A stretch of 64,000 nucleotides of DNA, from NCBI GenBank assembly GCA_004017275.1, contig SAKE01000021.1:1-64000 (forward strand), written 5' to 3'. The DNA is from Mesorhizobium sp. GTDB taxonomy: Bacteria; Pseudomonadota; Alphaproteobacteria; Rhizobiales; Rhizobiaceae. Shown here one piece after another: positions 1-9,981 of this stretch (within the stretch, counting starts at the first letter, position 1; each line of letters begins with the position of its first letter). The position numbers and the translations under genes are program-made. A model generated the notes under the pieces. The model had not been told where the DNA came from and made no database searches. It was given only the letters and a program-made list of their open reading frames with translations.

Positions 1-116
1 AAATCACTCCGATAGGAATCCCACAGATTCAGTCAAAATCTGAACCGCTCTAGACAAGCTGGAGCTGATTAGAGCTCAGCGTCCCGCAACAGCAGTGATG
101 CGGAGACATGCAAGCG

Positions 117-692
117 TCAATCGTGCAGTTCGCGCGATATCGGCGGACCGACGGAAAAATCGGAAAATGTCACCTCGAAGCCTTCACGTTGTGGCGAACA
201 GCACATCATGCCGACATCGACCGTGTTAGAGATCGGAAAATAGGCGAGCCGCACCGGCTTCCAGTGCCCGTCGGAAGCATCGAGATACTGGACCCGGATC
301 GCCTCGCCGTGGCGGGTCAGACGGATGCTGACACCGTTCGGATCGGCATGAATGGCCACCAGCGACCAGTCTGACGTGTCGTTGGTGACGACGACGGAGA
401 AATAGGCAAGGCCGTCGGTGTATTCGATGCCAGCTTTGATCCAATGCGTTTCGCTGAGGCGGACCATCAGCCCGGCTTGGTCATAGAGGACCTTGTAGTC
501 GCCTTTGACGGTGACTTCGGCGCTGAAATCGCCCTCGACCGGCCGGTGCAGGAAGTGGCCGTTGTCGCGCCAGAACCCGTAGAAGGTCTCGCGCCAGAAA
601 TCGGTCTCCTTGCTGGTGCGCACACGAACGCTGTCGCCGTCGAGAGAATGATGCGGCGGCGGGTTGAGCCAGGTCAGGTCTTGCACTGTCAT
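117..692 (-). CDS. DUF1349 domain-containing protein
   Basis: ORF 117..758; probable internal start MTVQDLTWLNPPP. FWRETFYGFWRDNGHF and DQAGLMVR..WIKAGIEY resemble the DUF1349 family. Confidence 0.75.
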   Translation of the reverse strand: MTVQDLTWLNPPPHHSLDGDSVRVRTSKETDFWRETFYGFWRDNGHFLHRPVEGDFSAEVTVKGDYKVLYDQAGLMVRLSETHWIKAGIEYTDGLAYFSVVVTNDTSDWSLVAIHADPNGVSIRLTRHGEAIRVQYLDASDGHWKPVRLAYFPISNTVDVGMMCCSPQREGFEVTFSDFSVGPPISRELHD

Positions 693-759
693 CCCTTCGC
701 GCCGCTCCAATCCAGATATGCCTGGCGGGGTCGCCGGCTTGATCAGCCGGCGCCCCACC

Positions 760-817
760 AGCCCGGCATGATCGGCCAGTGGCCGATCAGCCCGGCATGA
801 TCGGCCGACGGCCGATC
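760..817. repeat. Two tandem 29-bp units, each with an internal hairpin (agcccggcatgatcggccNNNggccgatc)
   Basis: Direct reading: units at 760-788 and 789-817 differ only in the loop (agt vs gac). Confidence 0.85.
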
Positions 818-2255
818 AGCCTGCGAATGTATAGGCCGTCTTTACCGTGGTGTAGAATTCCGCCGCATAGCGACCCTGCTCGCGCGGGCCGTAGCTTGAG
901 CCCTTGCGGCCGCCGAAGGGAACGTGGAAGTCGACACCCGCCGTCGGCAGATTGACCATCACCATGCCGGCCTCCGAATTGCGCTTGAAGTGCGTGGCGT
1001 GCTTGAGGCTCGAGGTGCAAATGCCGGAGGTCAAGCCGAAGGGCGTGTCGTTGGCGACGGAAAGCGCCTCGTCATAGTCCTTGACGCGAATGACGCTGGC
1101 GACGGGACCGAAGATCTCCTCGCGCGAACTGCGCATGGCGTTGGTGGCCTCAGTCAGCAACGCCGGCTGCAAGTAGAAGCCCGGCGTCTTGCGATCGAGC
1201 CGCTCGCCGCCGAAGGCAAGCGTAGCACCTTCCCGGACGCCGATGGCGATATAGTCCTCATCCTGCTTCAGTTGCGTGGCGTCGACGACCGGACCGATCT
1301 GGGTCTGCGCGTCGAGCGCATCGCCGATCACCAGCTTGCTCATGCGGTCCTTGAGGGCGTCGACGAAACGGTCGTGAATGGCATCGGTCACGATAAGCCT
1401 GGACGAGGCCGTGCAGCGCTGGCCGGTCGAGAAGAAGGCACCATTGAGCGCACAGTCGACGGCGATCGCGAGGTCGGCATCGTCGAGCACGACCAGCGGG
1501 TTCTTGCCGCCCATTTCCAGCTGAAACTTGCGCATGTGCTCAATGCTTGCCGCGGCGACGCGCTTGCCGGTGCCGACCGAGCCGGTGAAGCTGATGGCAT
1601 TGACATCGGGACTGTCGAGCATTGCCTGACCGACCACAGAGCCCTTGCCCATGACGAGATTGAGCACGCCCTTTGGCAGGCCGGCGCGATGCAGGATGTC
1701 GACGATGGTCCAGGCGCTCTCGGGAACCAGCTCCGCCGGCTTGAAGACGACGGTGTTGCCGTGGGTCAGCGCCGGGGCGATTTTCCAGGCCGGAATGGCG
1801 ATCGGAAAATTCCACGGCGTGATGATGCCGACCACGCCGACCGCCTCGCGCGTCATCTCGACGCCGACGCCCGGCCGCACGCTCGGCACGACTTCTCCGG
1901 TTAAGCGCAATGTTTCGCCGGCGAAGAAATCGAATATCTGGGCGGCCCGAATGGTCTCGCCGATACCCTCGGCCAGCGTCTTGCCTTCCTCACGTGCCAG
2001 ATTGCGGCCGATCTCGTCCTTGCGTGCCAGAATCTCGTCCGAGGCTTTTTTCAGCACCGCATGGCGCACCAGCGGACCCGAACGAGACCATGCCGGGAAG
2101 GCTGCCTTGGCCGCTGCGATCGCCTGCTTGGCCTGTTCGACACCTGCCGAGGCATAGTCGCCAACGACGTCACCGGTATCCGAGGGATTGATGTTGCGCG
2201 AACCGGCATCGCCGACCCATTCGCCATCAATGAGGTTCTTTCGAAACAGCGTCAT
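816..2255 (-). CDS. NAD(P)-dependent aldehyde dehydrogenase
   Basis: ALDH motifs ITPWNFPIAIPAWKIAPAL, FTGSVGTGKRV, LEMGGKNPLVVLDDAD, GQRCTASSR; start MTLFRKNLIDGEWV. Confidence 0.92.
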   Translation of the reverse strand: MTLFRKNLIDGEWVGDAGSRNINPSDTGDVVGDYASAGVEQAKQAIAAAKAAFPAWSRSGPLVRHAVLKKASDEILARKDEIGRNLAREEGKTLAEGIGETIRAAQIFDFFAGETLRLTGEVVPSVRPGVGVEMTREAVGVVGIITPWNFPIAIPAWKIAPALTHGNTVVFKPAELVPESAWTIVDILHRAGLPKGVLNLVMGKGSVVGQAMLDSPDVNAISFTGSVGTGKRVAAASIEHMRKFQLEMGGKNPLVVLDDADLAIAVDCALNGAFFSTGQRCTASSRLIVTDAIHDRFVDALKDRMSKLVIGDALDAQTQIGPVVDATQLKQDEDYIAIGVREGATLAFGGERLDRKTPGFYLQPALLTEATNAMRSSREEIFGPVASVIRVKDYDEALSVANDTPFGLTSGICTSSLKHATHFKRNSEAGMVMVNLPTAGVDFHVPFGGRKGSSYGPREQGRYAAEFYTTVKTAYTFAG

Positions 2256-2482
2256 ATCGTGTGTTCCTGCTGGTTGGCCGCGCGGGCATCTGTCTGAACT
2301 GGTATTTGCCAGACAATTGCCTTGCGGGAAAGCACGCACTGAGCCAAACGCCGCGACAAAACCCCTCGTTTGCCATCACGCCGACGGCGCGGCGACGACA
2401 GCGCCATATCGGTCTCCATCCGGCTAACATCTCGAATTGCCCTGTACATATATGTCCATAGCCTTGATTTGCCCGGGACAGC

Positions 2483-3160
2483 GTGTCATGCGTCGTGCCG
2501 ATGGCAGCTCTCGAAACGACGATTCAGCGCGCCGGCGTCACCGGCAACGTCAAGGCCACTCGCGAAGACTGGCTGAAGCTTGCGCTTGAAACGCTGATCT
2601 CGGACGGTGTCGAACGCGTCCGCGTGCTGACGCTGGGCCAGAAGCTCGATGTGTCGCGTTCCAGCTTCTATTGGTATTTCAAGAGCCGGCAGGATCTGCT
2701 CGACCAGTTGCTGGACTACTGGCGGCAGACCAACACCAGGTTCATCGTCGAACGCGCCAGGCGGCCTTCCGCGACCGTCATACGCGGGGTGATGAGCATT
2801 TTCGAATGCTGGGTGGATGAAAGGCTGTTCGACCCGCGGCTGGATTTCGCGATCAGGGCCTGGGCACGCCGCTCGCCCGTCATAAGGCGCGCGCTGGACG
2901 AGGCCGACGAGGAGCGCGTCAACGCCATTCGTGACATGTTCATGCGCCATGGCTATGACGAGGTGGACGCCTTCGTGCGAGCCCGCGTGCTCTATTTCAT
3001 GCAGATCGGGTACTACTCGCTTGAGCTCAACGAGCCGATGAGCAGCCGCTTGGCACAGGTGGCCTCGTATCTGCGCAGCTTCACCGGCCAGGAGCCGTCA
3101 TCTCAGGACGTCGAGGATTTCTCGCGCTACGTCGAGGAGACAATTTCGCGCAAGCGTTAG
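2483..3160 (+). CDS. TetR family transcriptional regulator
   Basis: N-terminal HTH (LTLGQKLDVSRSSFYWYFKSRQDLLDQLLDYW) and variable C-terminal domain; divergent from the ALDH. Confidence 0.88.
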   Translation: MSCVVPMAALETTIQRAGVTGNVKATREDWLKLALETLISDGVERVRVLTLGQKLDVSRSSFYWYFKSRQDLLDQLLDYWRQTNTRFIVERARRPSATVIRGVMSIFECWVDERLFDPRLDFAIRAWARRSPVIRRALDEADEERVNAIRDMFMRHGYDEVDAFVRARVLYFMQIGYYSLELNEPMSSRLAQVASYLRSFTGQEPSSQDVEDFSRYVEETISRKR

Positions 3161-3236
3161 CGCCGTCAATCGTACGCGAGACACATCGCCGCCGGATCAG
3201 CCGATTAGCCGATCAGCCGGCGACGGTACGATCCGC

Positions 3237-3722
3237 TCAGAGCGTGAACGACCAAAACAGGCAGGCCAGCGTCGCCGCGGCGAAGATGACGAAGAACAGG
3301 CTGCGCAGCAGGACGTTGCGGCGCAGCTCGTTCATCACGAAATGGCAGCCGATCACCGCTACCGCAAACAGGAACCGCCAGTTCAGCAGTGCCCACACAG
3401 CGCTGCCCTGACCGAAGGCCCATCGAGCGAGAAGGCCGCCGACGATGGTCGCAAGCAGCACGATCACCGTCCAGAAGATCGCGTCAGCGGCCTGGGTCAG
3501 GACGATGCCGGCCGCCCTGATCGGCAGGATCATCATCAGCATCGCGCTGAAGAAATAGACAGCGGCAATCGGGATGAATGTGCCAGCATCGGCAATGCCG
3601 TCAAGGCGCCTGACGCCGATCGCGCCATAGGGATAGCCGTGCCTGGCCACAGCCAGGCTCAGCGCCATGAGCAGAGCGGTCAGAACCGCGACGAGTGCGA
3701 AGGATGTGAGGGCTTTGCTCAT
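3237..3722 (-). CDS. Small multi-pass membrane protein, unknown function
   Basis: Hydrophobic segments typical of about four TM helices. Confidence 0.6.
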   Translation of the reverse strand: MSKALTSFALVAVLTALLMALSLAVARHGYPYGAIGVRRLDGIADAGTFIPIAAVYFFSAMLMMILPIRAAGIVLTQAADAIFWTVIVLLATIVGGLLARWAFGQGSAVWALLNWRFLFAVAVIGCHFVMNELRRNVLLRSLFFVIFAAATLACLFWSFTL

Positions 3723-3834
3723 GACGTTCCTGTCCCAGACGAATCAGACAGGACGTTTTTAGCGGGCGGTCGTAAATTGCGCGTAAGCGAGGATGCTGCC
3801 CTCGCCTATTCCCAACGCTATCTGGTGACAAAGC

Positions 3835-4395
3835 CTATTCGGCGGCGATCCGGCCTGCCGAACGGTTGGCCAGCACGAAGCCGACCTCGTCGACCGCCTG
3901 CGCCGCACGCTTCAGGATCGCCTCGGAGCGCAGCACGCCGTCGGTGAAATCCTTGTCGGTGGCGTAGACGGCGGTGGGCAGCGCAAAGGCCTCGAAGAAG
4001 CCGAACAGCGGCCGCAGCTGATGTTCGACGATCAAGGCGTGGCGCTCGCCACCCCCGGTCGCCGTCAACACGATGGGCTTTCCCCGCAGCGCTGCCGGAT
4101 CGATCAGGTCGAAGAAGTGCTTGAACAGGCCGGTGTAGCTACCCTTGTAGGTCGGCGAGCCGACGACAAGCACGTCGGCGGCGAGGATTTGTTCCAGGAT
4201 CGCGCGCGCCTGGCCGTCGAGTTCGCGTGCCCATTTCGCCGTTCCCAATGACGGACCGAGATCCTCGATGTCATAGGTGCTCGCAGACAGGCCGTGGCTG
4301 GCAGCGATGTCCCTGGTGACCAGGTCGACGAAGGCGCGCGTCTTCGACGGCCGGGTGATGTTGCCGGAAAAGCCGACGACTGTTGGGTTTGACAT
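3835..4395 (-). CDS. msuE: NADPH-dependent FMN reductase, MsuE-like
   Basis: Flavodoxin-like fold (VVGFSGNITRPSKTRAF, VVGSPTYKGSYTGLFKHFFDLI); next to sfnB. Confidence 0.85.
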   Translation of the reverse strand: MSNPTVVGFSGNITRPSKTRAFVDLVTRDIAASHGLSASTYDIEDLGPSLGTAKWARELDGQARAILEQILAADVLVVGSPTYKGSYTGLFKHFFDLIDPAALRGKPIVLTATGGGERHALIVEHQLRPLFGFFEAFALPTAVYATDKDFTDGVLRSEAILKRAAQAVDEVGFVLANRSAGRIAAE

Positions 4396-4459
4396 GGCAG
4401 TGGGCCTCTTGAATGGTCGAAGTTTTGATGTGGCGGGCCGCCAGCCCGCCGGTGGGAAA

Positions 4460-5707
4460 TCAGCTCCAGGCGTGCAGCGGCGGGTTTTCGCCGTTGAGGA
4501 AATATTTGCCGAGGATCGCGTACTTCCAGCGCACCGGATCGTGCAGCGTGTGCGTGCGGGCGTTGCGCCAATGCCGGTCGAGATTGTGTTCGGCCAGCGT
4601 CGAGCGGGTTCCCGCCAGTTCGAACAGTCTGTTCGTGGCGGCGATGGCTATTTCCGTCGACAGGATTTTTGCCTCGGCGGTGACGATCTGCGCATGCGCC
4701 ACCGTCTCTGCGGTCGGCTCGGCCACCGCCCGGTCAATCGCCAGGCCGGCTTTTTCCAGCAGCGCCTGCGCTGCGTGCAGGCGCAGTGTCAGGTCGCCGA
4801 TGGCCTGGATGGTGTAGGGGTCGTCCCATGCATTGTCGACGCCGCTGTCGATCCAGGCGCGGCTCCTGGTCCTGACGAAGTGAACCGTCTCGTCGATCGC
4901 CGCCTGGGCGATGCCGGTATCGACCGCCACCTGGATGATCTGGAAGATGGCGCCGTCGGCGGTCGGCTTGTCGTAGCCCTTGTAGCCGGGCACCAGATGC
5001 GTCTTCGGCACCTTGACGTTGTCGATGATGACGGTGCCGGACAGCGTCGTGCGCTGGCCGAAGCTCGACCAGTCGTCGATGACCGTCAGGCCGGGCGCGC
5101 CACGATCGGCGATCGCATACCAGGCGCGGCCCTCATCATCGAGCGCGACGATCGGCACCAGATGGGCGAGCAGCGCGCCGGACGAATAGAATTTGCGGCC
5201 GTTGACGACGACATGATCGCCGGCGTCGGTGAAGCGGGTCTCGAAATCGGCAGCGCGCTTGGAGCCGAATTCGGAGAAGGCGTTGCCGAACCGCGTGCCT
5301 TTCAGCACTTCGGCAAACAGCAGCTTCTGCTGATCCAGATCGGACACGGTGCGGATGGCGGCGACGACGCCGAGATGGTTCTGCGCAACCTGGCCGATCG
5401 AGGAGTCCGCCGCCGAGATGATCTCGATCACCTTGGCCAGCGTGGCGTAGGATAGTTCGGGGCCACCGAATGCCTTGGGCACGTTGATCGACCACAGGCC
5501 GCTTTGCGAGAAGGCATCGAGTTCGGCAACCGGCCAGATCCGCTCGCGGTCGCGCCTTGAGGAGTCCTTGACGAATTCAGCGGCGAGCGCGTGGGCGATG
5601 GCAATCGCCTCGGCGTCGTCCTTGATGATATGCGCCGGTGTGGTTGGCCGCGCGACTGGCGGCACGGCGGCGGAAGCGTGGTCGGTCTTGACGGTCGAGA
5701 CGGTCAT
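4460..5707 (-). CDS. sfnB: SfnB-type sulfur acquisition oxidoreductase (acyl-CoA dehydrogenase superfamily)
   Basis: Acyl-CoA dehydrogenase-like with SfnB-type features (FGNAFSEFGSKRA, NRLFELAGTRSTL, LDRHWRNARTHTLHDPVRWKY). Confidence 0.85.
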   Translation of the reverse strand: MTVSTVKTDHASAAVPPVARPTTPAHIIKDDAEAIAIAHALAAEFVKDSSRRDRERIWPVAELDAFSQSGLWSINVPKAFGGPELSYATLAKVIEIISAADSSIGQVAQNHLGVVAAIRTVSDLDQQKLLFAEVLKGTRFGNAFSEFGSKRAADFETRFTDAGDHVVVNGRKFYSSGALLAHLVPIVALDDEGRAWYAIADRGAPGLTVIDDWSSFGQRTTLSGTVIIDNVKVPKTHLVPGYKGYDKPTADGAIFQIIQVAVDTGIAQAAIDETVHFVRTRSRAWIDSGVDNAWDDPYTIQAIGDLTLRLHAAQALLEKAGLAIDRAVAEPTAETVAHAQIVTAEAKILSTEIAIAATNRLFELAGTRSTLAEHNLDRHWRNARTHTLHDPVRWKYAILGKYFLNGENPPLHAWS

Positions 5708-5731
5708 TTCACTGCTCCTTGAAATTTCGGT

Positions 5732-6538
5732 TCAGGCAACGGCATGAAGATGGGCGGGCTTGACGGTGGGTGACGCCTGTTTCCCGGGGGTCGATTGACC
5801 TAGATAGAAGGCCCTGACGTCCTCGCGCTGGCGAAGCTCGACGGCGGCGCCGGAGAGAACGGAAACGCCGTTTTCCAGGACCGTGGCATAGTCGGCGTAT
5901 CGCAGCGCCACCGCCGAGTTCTGCTCGGCGACCAGGATCGACAGGTCGGTCTCGCGGTTGAGTTTTCGGAGTGCCTGGAAGATGTCCTGGACAATGAGCG
6001 GGGCAAGCCCCATCGACGGCTCATCGAGGACCAGCAAACGCGGCCGCGACATCAGCGCCCGGCCGATGGCGGTCATCTGCTGTTCTCCGCCCGAGGTCAG
6101 GCCGGACAATGTCCGCCGCTTTTCCCTGAGCCTCGGGAAATAGCCGTAGATCCGCTCGAGGTCTTGATTGATCTCGGCACGGCTGCCGCTGCGGCCGATG
6201 CCGCCGGCAACCAGATTTTCCTCGACGGTGAGGCTCTTGAAGCAGTGGCGGCCTTCCAGCACCTGGACCAGGCCGGCACGCACGAGATCGCCCGGTTTGC
6301 GGCGCGAGACATCTGAGCCTTCATAGCGGATGGTGCCGGAATTGACCTGGCCGCGTTCGGCCGGCAGCAGGTTTGAGACAGCCTTCAGCGTCGTGGTCTT
6401 GCCGGCACCGTTGGCGCCGAGCAATGCCAGGATCTGGCCGCGCCTGAGCTCGAAGCTGACGCCGTGCAGCGCCGTGATGGCGTGGTTGTAGGTGGCATGG
6501 ACCGCGTCCACGGCAAGAATGAGATCGTCGTTCGGCAT
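5732..6538 (-). CDS. livF: Branched-chain-amino-acid-type ABC transporter ATP-binding protein (LivF-like)
   Basis: Walker A GANGAGKTT, signature LTSGGEQQM, Walker B LLVLDEPSMGL; start MPNDDLIL. Confidence 0.9.
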   Translation of the reverse strand: MPNDDLILAVDAVHATYNHAITALHGVSFELRRGQILALLGANGAGKTTTLKAVSNLLPAERGQVNSGTIRYEGSDVSRRKPGDLVRAGLVQVLEGRHCFKSLTVEENLVAGGIGRSGSRAEINQDLERIYGYFPRLREKRRTLSGLTSGGEQQMTAIGRALMSRPRLLVLDEPSMGLAPLIVQDIFQALRKLNRETDLSILVAEQNSAVALRYADYATVLENGVSVLSGAAVELRQREDVRAFYLGQSTPGKQASPTVKPAHLHAVA

Positions 6539-6617
6539 AGGCTGTTCTTTCGCGGTTCGAAAACCGAAGGAGGTCGGGCGCCACGGAAACTGATCCGCGG
6601 CGCCCGGCACTGATTGA

Positions 6618-7955
6618 TCAGTTGGTGGTCACCGCATCGGCGTCGTCGGCGGTGCGCAGCCTGATGCCCTTCTCGGCGGCATAGGCCTCGGCGGACTTCT
6701 CGATGATCGGCCGCAGCAGCGCCCAGTCCGGCGCGATCCAGTCGGAGACGACGTTCCACTTCTTGCCATCCCACTGCTGGAAGGTCACGTAGCCTTCGCC
6801 TTCGTGGTTGTCCCAACTGACATTGATCGAGTGGAACAGGTCCTTGGCGCCAAGCGCCTCGACCTTGGCCGGATCGAGCTTGAGATGCTCGAAGCCCCAG
6901 CGGACCTCGTCGCCGGTCAGCGTGCGGTGGCCGAACTTCTCCTGCGCCACGCGGATCGCCTCGACATTGAGGATGCCGTTGACGATGCCGAGGTTGTGGT
7001 AGACCGAGCCGATGCGCGACTTGTCTTCCAGATTGCCCTTGCCTGCATCGTAGACCGTCTTCACGATTTCCTGCACCACCGGGTAGGAGTTGCCGGAAGC
7101 CTGGGTGGTGATGGCGGTGTAACCCTTGGCGGCGTCGCCGGCCGGGATGACATCTTCTTCGGAATTCGACCAGACATTGCCGACGATGTGGTCGACGGGA
7201 TAGCCGACCTTGACCGCCGTCTTCAGCGCTACCGGGTTCATCACGCCCCAACCGCGCAGAACGACGAAGTCCGGCTTGGCGCGACGGATGGTCAGCCACT
7301 GCGACTGCTGCTCGTTGCCGGGATGCGGCACCTCGATCTGCTGCACGGTGAAGCCGTATTTCTGCGCCAGCAATTCATAGATCGGGATGGTCTCCTTGCC
7401 GTAGGGCGAGCCGTGATAGAGCACGACGATCTTCTTGCCCTTGAGCTTGTCGATGCCGCCTTCCTTGGAGGCGATGTAGTTCACGATGCCCGATGTCTCG
7501 CTATAGGGGTTGAGCAGCAGCGGGAAGACGTAAGGAAACACGCGTCCGTCGGTGGAGTCGGTGCGGCCGTGGTTGACGGTGATCAGCGGCACTTTGTCGG
7601 CGGTGATGCGATCGATCATGGCGTAGGCGATGCCGACCGAGAGCGGGTTCCAGGCCGCGGCACCGGCATGGCTCTTCTGCCGCTCATAGCATTCGACGCC
7701 ACGCTCGACCTCGTACTGGGTCTCGCATTCGTCCCAGGTCAGCTTGACGCCATTGACGCCGCCATCGCGGATGTTGATGAGGTTGAGATAGTCGATGAAG
7801 CCGCCGAAGAAGCCGGTGCCGCCGGCCGCATAGGGCCCGACGCGATAGCTTTGCAGCGGGAAATATTGTTCGTCGGCGTGTGCGGCGGGCAAGGCCACCG
7901 ACACGATCATCGCCGCGGACAGCGCCGCCGCCTTGATTGTGCTGAGGAAAGTCAT
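6618..7955 (-). CDS. Liv-type ABC transporter substrate-binding protein
   Basis: Signal peptide MTFLSTIKAAALSAAMIVSVALPAAHA; periplasmic-binding fold; adjacent to livM/H/G/F. Confidence 0.85.
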   Translation of the reverse strand: MTFLSTIKAAALSAAMIVSVALPAAHADEQYFPLQSYRVGPYAAGGTGFFGGFIDYLNLINIRDGGVNGVKLTWDECETQYEVERGVECYERQKSHAGAAAWNPLSVGIAYAMIDRITADKVPLITVNHGRTDSTDGRVFPYVFPLLLNPYSETSGIVNYIASKEGGIDKLKGKKIVVLYHGSPYGKETIPIYELLAQKYGFTVQQIEVPHPGNEQQSQWLTIRRAKPDFVVLRGWGVMNPVALKTAVKVGYPVDHIVGNVWSNSEEDVIPAGDAAKGYTAITTQASGNSYPVVQEIVKTVYDAGKGNLEDKSRIGSVYHNLGIVNGILNVEAIRVAQEKFGHRTLTGDEVRWGFEHLKLDPAKVEALGAKDLFHSINVSWDNHEGEGYVTFQQWDGKKWNVVSDWIAPDWALLRPIIEKSAEAYAAEKGIRLRTADDADAVTTN

Positions 7956-8037
7956 GGTTAGGGGTACTCCCGGTATGGGCCGTCTTGGGTTCGGCCTCTG
8001 GTTCATTTTCAGTTCGGGGCGATTGCCCCGGATCAGC

Positions 8038-9078
8038 TCAAGTCGACTGCCAGGCGAACAGGAGCCGTCTTCGGACCCTGTCCCACAGCGCCACCAGCCC
8101 GTCGGGTTCAAGGATCAGAAACAGGATGATGAGTGCGCCCAGCACGATGCGCTGGCTCATGTCGAGCACGCCCGAATCGAAGAGATCGCCGAGCAAAAAA
8201 ACGCCGAGGCGAGACAGAGCGAGCGGGAAGACCACGATGAGGGCGGCGCCGAAGAAGGCGCCGCGGATCGAGGCGAGGCCGCCGATGATAATGATGAACA
8301 GTATCTGAAACGATCGGTCGAGATCGAAGCCGTCCGGCTCGACGGTTCGTAGATACGCAAAGGCCCAGATGACGCCGGCGACGCCGATTATGAAGGACGA
8401 GATGGCAAAGGCCAGCAGCTTGGTCTTCAGCACCGGGATGCCGATGATACGGGCGGCGGTTTCATTGTCGCGGATGGCGATGAAGTTGCGCCCGGTCTGC
8501 GAAGAGACCAGTCGGTGGGCAAGGAAGGTCAGCACAGTGACGACGGTCAGCGCGAAGAGATAGCGGCCGATAGCGCCGTCGAGAGCAAAGCCTGAAATCG
8601 ACAGTCTCGGCGCGTCGATGACGCCGGACGCCGAGTTGTTGGAGAACCAGCTGAACTTGGTCAGCGCCCATTGCACGAAGAACTGCGCGGCAAGGGTCGA
8701 AACCGCGAGATAGAAGCCCTTGAGCCGCAGGCTCGGCAGGCCGAAGACGATGCCGATCGCGGCCGCAACGATGCCGGCAAGGAAGATGCTGCCGATCAAT
8801 GGCAGGCCTTCGACACGCAGGTTGAAATTGTAGGCGGCAAAGGCGCCCGCCGCCATGAAGGCGGCACTGCCAAGCGAAACCTGGCCGGCATAGCCGGTCA
8901 GGATGTTCAAGCCCACACCGGCAAGGCTGAGCGCCAGGAACGGCAGCAGGATGGCCTCGAACAGATAGCTCGAGCCGATCAGCGGCACGACGCCGTACGC
9001 AACGGCGAGCAGCAGTACAGGCACGAGCCATTTCGGCAGCACCGGCGCGGAGGCGAAATCGACTGATATCGCGGTCAT
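8038..9078 (-). CDS. livM: Liv-type ABC transporter permease (LivM-like)
   Basis: GLNILTGYAGQVSLGSAAFMAAGAFAAY and IIIIGGLASIRGAFFGAALI motifs. Confidence 0.92.
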   Translation of the reverse strand: MTAISVDFASAPVLPKWLVPVLLLAVAYGVVPLIGSSYLFEAILLPFLALSLAGVGLNILTGYAGQVSLGSAAFMAAGAFAAYNFNLRVEGLPLIGSIFLAGIVAAAIGIVFGLPSLRLKGFYLAVSTLAAQFFVQWALTKFSWFSNNSASGVIDAPRLSISGFALDGAIGRYLFALTVVTVLTFLAHRLVSSQTGRNFIAIRDNETAARIIGIPVLKTKLLAFAISSFIIGVAGVIWAFAYLRTVEPDGFDLDRSFQILFIIIIGGLASIRGAFFGAALIVVFPLALSRLGVFLLGDLFDSGVLDMSQRIVLGALIILFLILEPDGLVALWDRVRRRLLFAWQST

Positions 9079-9081
9079 CGC

Positions 9082-9981
9082 TCAGATCCTCTCGACGAGC
9101 TTCTGGCCGAACAGGCCGGAGGGGCGGATCAGCAGGAAGACGAGCGCGACGACATAAGCAAACCAGCTCTCGATGCCACCGCCAAAATAGTCGCCGATAT
9201 AGACCTCGGCGAGCTTCTCGCTGGCGCCGATCAAAAGCCCGCCCACGATGGCGCCGAGGATGGAGTCGAAGCCGCCGAGCACCAGCACCGGCAGCGCCTT
9301 CAACACCACCAGGGACAGCGAGAACTGCACGCCAAGGCGTGCGCCCCAGAGCAGCCCGGCGACCAGCGCGACGAGACCGGCAGCAGCCCAGACGGTCGCC
9401 CAGATCAAGGGCAGTCTGAGGCCGACAGCGAGGGCGGCGAACTGGTCGTCGGCGACGGCGCGAAAGCTGAGGCCGATGCGGGTGTAACGGAAGAACAGCG
9501 ACAACAGGAGAACCATGCCGGCCGCAACCACCGCGGCGAAAATGTCGAACTGGCTGACCAGCACGCCGCCGATTTCCAGCGGCACGTCCTCGATGCCGAG
9601 GTCGAGGCCGTGGACCTGCGTGCCCCAGATCAGCTGGGCGGCGCCCTCGATGATATAGGACAGGCCGAGCGTCGCCATGAACAGGGTGATCGGCGGCTTG
9701 TTGGTGAGCGGCCTGAGCACCGTGCGCTCGATGGCAATGCCAATCGCCACCATGATGGCGAAGGTGACCACCAGCGCCAGCGCGAATGGAACACCGCGCT
9801 CGACAAGGCTGACGAAGGTGAGGGCCGCGAACAGTAGCATCGCGCCTTGCGCGAAATTGAGCACGCCCGAGGTCTTGTAGATGAGCACGAAACCGATCGC
9901 GACCAGCGAGTACATGACGCCGGACAGCAGGCCGCCAACGAGCACTTCGATGAAGAACTGGTAGTCGAAGTCGGCGATCAT
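9082..9981 (-). CDS. livH: Liv-type ABC transporter permease (LivH-like)
   Basis: GGLLSGVMYSLVAIGFVLIYKTSGVLNFAQGAM motif. Confidence 0.92.
   Translation of the reverse strand: MIADFDYQFFIEVLVGGLLSGVMYSLVAIGFVLIYKTSGVLNFAQGAMLLFAALTFVSLVERGVPFALALVVTFAIMVAIGIAIERTVLRPLTNKPPITLFMATLGLSYIIEGAAQLIWGTQVHGLDLGIEDVPLEIGGVLVSQFDIFAAVVAAGMVLLLSLFFRYTRIGLSFRAVADDQFAALAVGLRLPLIWATVWAAAGLVALVAGLLWGARLGVQFSLSLVVLKALPVLVLGGFDSILGAIVGGLLIGASEKLAEVYIGDYFGGGIESWFAYVVALVFLLIRPSGLFGQKLVERI

Noticed and set aside
760-817. Possible CRISPR array
   Set aside because: Only two contiguous repeat units without unique spacers; better explained as a tandem palindromic repeat.
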